DNA from: Penaeus vannamei
Taxonomy: Eukaryota; Arthropoda; Malacostraca; Decapoda; Penaeidae
DNA length: 22,500 nt
Assembly (NCBI RefSeq): GCF_042767895.1
Contig: NC_091561.1
Location: forward strand, 17,223,040 to 17,245,539
Reading direction: 5' to 3'
Numbering within the stretch: position 1 is the stretch's first letter; every line of letters begins with the position of its first letter. The notes beneath the pieces were generated by a model. It searched no databases and was not told the origin of the DNA. It was given only the letters and a program-made list of their open reading frames with translations. The translations under genes were made by a program, and so were the position numbers. Below are positions 1 through 22,500 of the stretch, one piece after another.

Positions 1-120
1 AAAAGCACCATATCATCGTCTTCGAATATGGCAACAAAAGTTCATTAAAGGACTTTTGTTTACACCAACTGATTTTAAATACGGGTTTATTTTTGTTTGA
101 ATGCAAACCTGGAAACATGT

Positions 121-139
121 ATATATACAGTATACATAC

Positions 140-174
<35 letters not shown>

Positions 175-210
175 ATATATATATATATATATGTATGTAT
201 GTATGCATGG
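121..210. repeat. TATA/CATA microsatellite forming a near-perfect palindrome
   Basis: A run of CATA words (133-152) leads into an AT run with one phase slip near 173. TGTATGTATG (191-205) then mirrors the left arm on the opposite strand. GGATGGATG follows. The whole can form a hairpin or cruciform of about 70 bp. Confidence 0.9.
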
Positions 211-612
211 ATGGATGTATCCAAATCAGCAAGTTATTACCTGCATAACTAGGAACAAATACATGGGAAGTGTGCAAAATTATTTTAAAGAGTACACACT
301 GTTCCGTGAAAACGCTTAAATTCTTATTTAAGGAACTAAAATAGATAAAAACAACGAACAATAACTTATTTACTAGTTTAGCAACTCACGTTTTAATCAC
401 TTCTTGCAGTTTAATTCAATAACAGATTTTATACCTTATATAATTGGGAAAGCAGTGCTTAGCAGTTACATTAACATTTTACCAGCGAACGATTACTTGG
501 AAATCGTTTAACACTCTACACAGCCGCCCACACGGTCCTATGTGGGTGTTCCAACCACAACACTTAATGCATCTTACTGTCTTCTCAGGAGTAAAAAATG
601 AACGCACCTGGG

Positions 613-1000
<388 letters not shown>

Positions 1001-2167
1001 ACCTCTTCCCTGCATACATATTTACATTGTGTATAGTTAATGAAAATAAATATATGAACATGCTAAATATTGTGGTAAAGCAATTTTACATAAAATTATT
1101 TAGGAAGACAAAAGCAGAAATATTTAATCTTTTAAAATTGACAGAAGGTTAAACTTCTGTTTAGCAGGCAGTGTGAAGTCCCTCATGGGTCTCAAACAGC
1201 GGCTCTCATCGTCTACGAAGCATTACTAGCAATTGAAACTATAAATACCTCTATCACCATCTGTTTCTCTTCATCGTCGCTCTTGGACGGGGGAAAAATG
1301 GCGGTGAGACATTGGTCTAAGGAAACACACTAACTAATCTAGGCCTGTATGAATCACGGGCTAAAATCCCCTACTTTAAGAATATGTACACATGGTCGAA
1401 AAAATCAAAATCACGATTCTAAAGGAAAAGGTAACTATGTTGACTAAGGATATCATGCTCCTAAGAGAAAATCATTCTGATTGAAAAGAAAAATGTATAT
1501 TACAAAATTATTCCAACTGGTACGTGCACGACGCGTACGACTTAAGACGCTAACTATACTATTCATTCCTATATTTGATAATTACGTCTCTCACTGACAG
1601 AACTATTTTTCCCATGCAAAAAATACTAACATCTAAAAAAGACCTTTGCAATCACATGCTTGTATCATTACAGTAGTATGCAGCAAATTCATTAATCTCA
1701 TCCATGAAGGATAATGAAAAAAGAAGAACAAATCCATGTGTCATCTCCTATGAAGCTTCATGAACATCTGAAATACATGCAGTCTCCTAACTCAGCACTT
1801 ATATGTTTTCCTGTACGGCTGCAATGGTTCTCATCTTGTGGAATGCAAACGAAATCTATGAAAATGCATTTTTTCTCTTCTGAAAATACAGTACTTTATA
1901 GTAGTGCAGAATTTAGTTGGGAATAATCGTGATTTAATAAAAAAACATTGTGGAATTTATGTCTATTGTTCAAGTTGAGCTTAAATCCAGTAACTCACTT
2001 TTTGTCTTTTCACATTTGGACAAGTCATCACTATCGAAATAGTTTCAGCTGCACAAGAGTGAAAAGGACGAGAACCACTGCACCATTGTTCCTCAACCTC
2101 ACCTGCAGTTCTGTAATTAACCTTCTACACATTCTGATTGCGTAGGTCACCTCCCCTGGACACTTAC
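1001..2167 (-). other. Intron sequence after the last visible exon, nothing notable
   Basis: This is non-coding AT-rich sequence beyond the GTAAGTG donor of the exon at 2168-2329. Small plus-strand frames at 1714-1926 and 1948-2145 have no family features and no splice or codon support. The next dynein exon (AAA4) must lie outside the window. Confidence 0.75.
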
Positions 2168-22193
<20,026 letters not shown>

Positions 22194-22500
22194 CTGCGTG
22201 GCACGGGAAAAGTCGGGAGATGAGTTAGCATACAGTAATTTCGATCAAATATTAGTCTTGCTGAATCGATAAACATGTCAGTGTGGAATGTACTAATGTA
22301 ATAATAATACCCAATAGTATCTGTCTTTTCATAAATCAATAATATTCATTATTGTTACATTGGTATGTAGATTTAATCTGTAAACGTGTATATTTTTGAA
22401 AGTTTTAATATCTAATACGTATCTTTCTCTTATTCCTTGTAATTCCCCATACATATATACTTATATTTTAAGTAAAATCACGCTCATCAATACAAAGTTA
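22194..22500 (-). other. Intron sequence upstream of the first visible exon
   Basis: This AT-rich, non-coding stretch precedes the exon at 22086-22193. The only functional signal I can support is the acceptor at its low-coordinate end, a pyrimidine-rich run ending CCACGCAG in the transcript. The rest contains scattered TA-rich words and no recognisable exon. Confidence 0.8.

Noticed and set aside
1..60. Possible next dynein exon on the minus strand (AIFEDDDMVL-like reading)
   Set aside because: It resembles the family's FEDAM region only loosely. The expected conserved residues before it are missing and no acceptor or phase match could be shown.

Overview
The window is nuclear DNA from a multicellular eukaryote and carries the middle of one large intron-rich gene on the minus strand. 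Nineteen exons join through GT-AG introns into one open frame of 3075 nt (1025 codons) with no stop. The protein is an axonemal dynein heavy chain of the outer-arm beta type (vertebrate DNAH9/DNAH11/DNAH17 group, Drosophila Dhc93AB group). The visible part runs from the end of the linker, through AAA1, AAA2 and AAA3, to the approach to AAA4. The N-terminal tail lies beyond the high-coordinate end. The rest of AAA4, the stalk with its microtubule-binding tip, AAA5 and AAA6 lie beyond the low-coordinate end. I found no second gene, tRNA, rRNA or intact transposon that I can defend.

Organism: the short introns, GC-rich exons in AT-rich DNA, and heavy load of long simple repeats ((TA)n, (CA)n/(TG)n, CATA and AGAC types) suggest an arthropod, perhaps a decapod crustacean. 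This is inference from texture and protein family, not proof.

Layout from high to low coordinates, which is the direction of transcription. 22194-22500 is intron. 21804-22193 holds two linker exons. 15644-21803 is a 6.16 kb intron, nearly filled by a minisatellite of about 5.85 kb with a 22-bp unit. 11678-15643 is a compact block of eleven exons covering the end of the linker, AAA1, AAA2 and the start of the AAA2/AAA3 connection. 4491-11677 is a 7.2 kb intron containing a facing pair of (CA)34 and (TG)47 tracts and a GC/CpG-rich block. 2168-4490 holds six exons covering AAA3 and the approach to AAA4. 1-2167 is intron rich in TA repeats.

The most unusual structure is the minisatellite. It begins exactly at the 5' splice site of the exon at 21804-21982, and most of its roughly 265 units carry a sense-oriented copy of the donor hexamer GTGAGT. 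Each unit is therefore a potential decoy donor and also usually an AP-1-type TGACTCA palindrome. Because the first codons after the true junction read Arg then TGA, use of any decoy, or retention of the intron, would stop translation at once. The array also shows an 88-bp higher-order repeat, a recent 207-bp perfect duplication, a clean 32-bp inversion between palindromes, and variants that look like CpG decay.
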